Assembly: GCA_022866585.1 (NCBI GenBank)
Contig: JALHUP010000235.1
Span: forward strand, 1-5,759
Reading direction: 5' to 3'
From: Candidatus Zixiibacteriota bacterium
Lineage (GTDB): Bacteria; Zixibacteria; MSB-5A5; SM1-73
DNA: 5,759 nt
Position numbers and translations under genes: made by a program. Below, one piece after another: positions 3,720 through 5,759 of the stretch. Position 1 is the first letter of the stretch. Every line of letters begins with the position of its first letter. The notes under the pieces were generated by a model. It made no database searches. It saw only the letters and a program-made list of their open reading frames with translations, and was not told the origin of the DNA.

Positions 3720-5759
3720 ATGGTTTCACAGAGTATATTTATTGAGCTCAAGAAGTTCAGGCTTTCGTCCATTTTATTCTTTTTCGCTTTGCTCATTTTA
3801 GCTCGACTCACTGTGGCAGAAGAAATCCCTGCCTATATGGTTGGGGCAGGGGTTCAACCCTTCGGAGCAAGCCTTCAGGGCGAGCCCCTGCCCCAACTGG
3901 GGGAGAGACCTACTGAAAAAGTCTTCTGGGAATATCCAGTCGAAAGTCCCAAGATTGGTTTGAAAACTAAAAGTTTATTGGACAAATTGCCTTCCGACTC
4001 CGCCATAGCGGTGTGGGTTTTTTTCACCGATAAGGGGATAAAGACAAATGGCGAATACAAAAAAGCCATAGAAGAGTGTGGGTATCAAGTCTCTGAAAGA
4101 TCGATTGAGAGAAGAAAGCTAAGGGGCAAAAAACCCATATTCGATTTTACAGATATTCAGGTGAAAAAGGAATATTTAGATGAATTAAAAAATTTAAGTG
4201 TAAAAATAAGGGTTGTCTCCAAGTGGCTGAATGCGGCAAGCGTTTTGGCAAACAAAAACCAGATCGAAGAGATCGAAAAATTGCCTTTTGTAAGAGCTAT
4301 AAAAAAGGTGGTGACATTCTATCGAAAAGAACCCTTTGTTTTCAAAGAGGACTTTAAAAAAATTTACGAAGCACCAGAAGATCAATTGAAAATCCCGCCA
4401 AAGGCGGGGGTTTTAGGATATGGGCAATCTTTGGCTCAGCTGGCACAGATTCACGTGCCGGAATTACATAATTTAGGTTACAGCGGCAAGGGTGTTTTGA
4501 TAACCATGCTGGATACCGGCTATTTCCTTCACCACCGGGCTTTTGAGCATATTCTTGACGAAGGAAGGCTTGTAGCTACCTGGGATTTTATTAACGGCGA
4601 CGAGGATGTGGAAGACATCTCAGATGATCAAAGGGAGCATGGCACCTTTACTTTTTCTGCGGTGGGAGGATTTGTAGGTGATACTTTAATAGGACCCGCC
4701 TTCGGTGCAAATTTCGCTTTGGCTAAGACAGAAATAGTACTCAATAACATTGAGATCCAAATAGAGGAGGATAATTGGGTAGCTGGAATTGAATGGGCGG
4801 ATGATTTAGGAGCAGATGTAGTTTCCAGCTCTTTGGGATACAATGATTGGTATACATACGAAGATATGGATGGCAACACCGCCTTATGCACCAAAGCCGC
4901 AGATTTAGCGGTCTCAAAAGGAATAGTGGTGGTCAATGCGGCTGGAAACGAAAGACAGAACTCCTGGCATTATATTATCGCTCCGGCTGATGGAGACAGT
5001 GTGATAGCGGTGGGAGCTGTAGACTTACAAGGTCATTTGGCTGATTTTAGTTCCGCCGGTCCAACTTATGATGGCAGAATTAAGCCGGATGTGGTCGCCT
5101 GCGGGGTCAACACTTTTTGTGCCTCCCCATATGGAGGATATGCAAGGGTAGGCGGCACATCTTTGTCTACCCCTTTGGTGGCTGGTGTCTGTGCCCTGCT
5201 TTTGGAAATTCATCCAGAGTGGACCCCGCATGATGTGATAAGTGCTCTGCACGGCACTGCCAGCCAGGCTTGTCGACCGGATACTCTGAAAGGCTGGGGG
5301 GTGGCAAATGCGTACTCCGCCAGCGGAATTGATACCGTTCCTCACATTTGTATTCAGCCAGAAAGCTTCGACTTTTCCGCGGTTCATGGACAAAGAGAAA
5401 TTCCCCCTCAAACGCTTCACATTAGTAACATCGGAGGGGGCGAATTGAGATGGCAGGCAATAAGCGATGCTGATTGGTTGAGTTTAGAACCTTCTTCAGA
5501 CACCACGCTGGTGAACGAACCTTCAGCCACAAATTTGACTGTGGACATAACCGATCTTCCCGCACAACTTCATCAAGCCACTGTCACCATATCCGGAGAT
5601 GACACTTTAACCCTACCCGTCACGGCGAAGGTAACTTTGATCATACGCTCCACAGCTAAGATAGCTGCATTTCCCAATCCTTTCCAAGATAGTTTGACCG
5701 TGTTTGTGGATAAATCTAACGCTAACGATAAGATTAATGTTTCTATTTTTACCGTAGCC
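3720..5759 (+). CDS. Secreted subtilisin-like serine protease (S8), 3' partial
   Basis: The frame is open for 680 codons and runs off the right edge. ATG 3720 is the first start after an in-frame TAG (3708-3710) and is followed directly by a signal peptide (residues 1-33: KKFR, hydrophobic core, cleavage near TVA|EE). The Shine-Dalgarno is weak. Residues 97-201 look like the propeptide of this S8 group (VWVFFTDKG, then VRVVSKWLNAASV-type and LPFVRAIKKV strings). The catalytic domain (about 234-534) carries the full triad: Asp265 in MLDTG, His307 in EHGTF and Ser481 in GGTSLSTP, with oxyanion Asn410 in AAGNE. Residues 545-641 resemble a BACON/Ig-like domain (FDFSAVHGQ, ISNIGGGELRW, DWLSLEPSS). 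From about 645 a FPNPF motif (651-655) starts a C-terminal domain like T9SS type A sorting or FlgD-Ig domains, cut by the window. Expected role: extracellular or surface proteolysis after autoprocessing. Two inverted repeats lie inside the frame (3839-3898 and 4389-4414). Confidence 0.94.
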   Translation, partial: MVSQSIFIELKKFRLSSILFFFALLILARLTVAEEIPAYMVGAGVQPFGASLQGEPLPQLGERPTEKVFWEYPVESPKIGLKTKSLLDKLPSDSAIAVWVFFTDKGIKTNGEYKKAIEECGYQVSERSIERRKLRGKKPIFDFTDIQVKKEYLDELKNLSVKIRVVSKWLNAASVLANKNQIEEIEKLPFVRAIKKVVTFYRKEPFVFKEDFKKIYEAPEDQLKIPPKAGVLGYGQSLAQLAQIHVPELHNLGYSGKGVLITMLDTGYFLHHRAFEHILDEGRLVATWDFINGDEDVEDISDDQREHGTFTFSAVGGFVGDTLIGPAFGANFALAKTEIVLNNIEIQIEEDNWVAGIEWADDLGADVVSSSLGYNDWYTYEDMDGNTALCTKAADLAVSKGIVVVNAAGNERQNSWHYIIAPADGDSVIAVGAVDLQGHLADFSSAGPTYDGRIKPDVVACGVNTFCASPYGGYARVGGTSLSTPLVAGVCALLLEIHPEWTPHDVISALHGTASQACRPDTLKGWGVANAYSASGIDTVPHICIQPESFDFSAVHGQREIPPQTLHISNIGGGELRWQAISDADWLSLEPSSDTTLVNEPSATNLTVDITDLPAQLHQATVTISGDDTLTLPVTAKVTLIIRSTAKIAAFPNPFQDSLTVFVDKSNANDKINVSIFTVA
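3839..3898. repeat. In-frame GC-rich inverted repeat within the protease gene
   Basis: Arms at 3840-3855 (GTTGGGGCAGGGGTTC) and 3882-3897 (GAGCCCCTGCCCCAAC) pair over 16 positions with only one G/T wobble, and G3839/T3898 adds another. The 26-nt centre contains AACCCTTC and a short CCCT/AGGG pair. The segment encodes about 20 residues (41-60, VGAGVQPFG then ASLQGEPLPQ). These lie between the signal peptide and the propeptide, a stretch likely to tolerate insertion. It shares TTCAACCCTTC with the intergenic repeat at 3236. Confidence 0.75.
4389..4414. repeat. Small terminator-like inverted repeat in the protease linker
   Basis: AAAATCCCGCC and GGCGGGGGTTTT flank an AAA loop. There are six perfect GC-rich pairs (4394-4399 with 4403-4408), then one T/G wobble, a bulged G and an A/T extension. 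It encodes KIPPKAGVL, in the linker between propeptide and catalytic domain (just before YGQS at 234). It resembles an intrinsic terminator but lies within an intact reading frame with only four T. Confidence 0.5.

Noticed and set aside
5025..5420. A 131-codon minus strand open frame opposite the protease catalytic domain
   Set aside because: The opposite strand carries the conserved GGTSLSTP serine motif; the antisense peptide has no recognisable features.

Overview
The window holds three protein genes, all on the + strand: a 5'-truncated purL (phosphoribosylformylglycinamidine synthase II), a complete gene for an exported tetraheme c-type cytochrome, and a 3'-truncated gene for a secreted subtilisin-like (S8) serine protease. 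Moderate GC content, a c554-like multiheme cytochrome with TTGACA-type promoters, and a protease ending in an Ig/BACON-like domain plus the start of an FPNPF-type C-terminal sorting/FlgD-like domain suggest a bacterium of the FCB superphylum or a related candidate phylum (Zixibacteria/WOR-3/KSB1/Cloacimonadota-like). This placement is inference; the window has no rRNA gene or other decisive marker.

Layout: 2-2170 purL; 2171-2417 intergenic, with a 3'-end hairpin, an 80-bp palindromic repeat element, a promoter and a very strong Shine-Dalgarno; 2418-3131 cytochrome; 3156-3219 two tandem terminator-type hairpins; 3220-3719 a 500-bp stretch with no credible gene, holding a GC-rich inverted repeat, a 9-nt tandem repeat, a run of five hairpins and a second promoter; 3720-5759 the S8 protease, still open at the window edge.

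The three genes look like separate transcription units. purL ends what is visible of a purine operon (nothing purine-related follows). The cytochrome is apparently monocistronic, bounded by its own promoter and terminator. The protease has its own putative promoter and a weak ribosome binding site. No functional link between the three is evident.

The most unusual signal is repeat biology rather than a new gene system. Palindromic elements lie in both intergenic regions. One large (about 60 bp) GC-rich inverted repeat lies in frame inside the protease gene, just after the signal peptide, and shares an 11-nt core with the intergenic copy at 3236. A second small inverted repeat lies in the propeptide-catalytic linker of the same gene. 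This is reminiscent of Rickettsia palindromic elements that insert in frame at tolerant sites of proteins.
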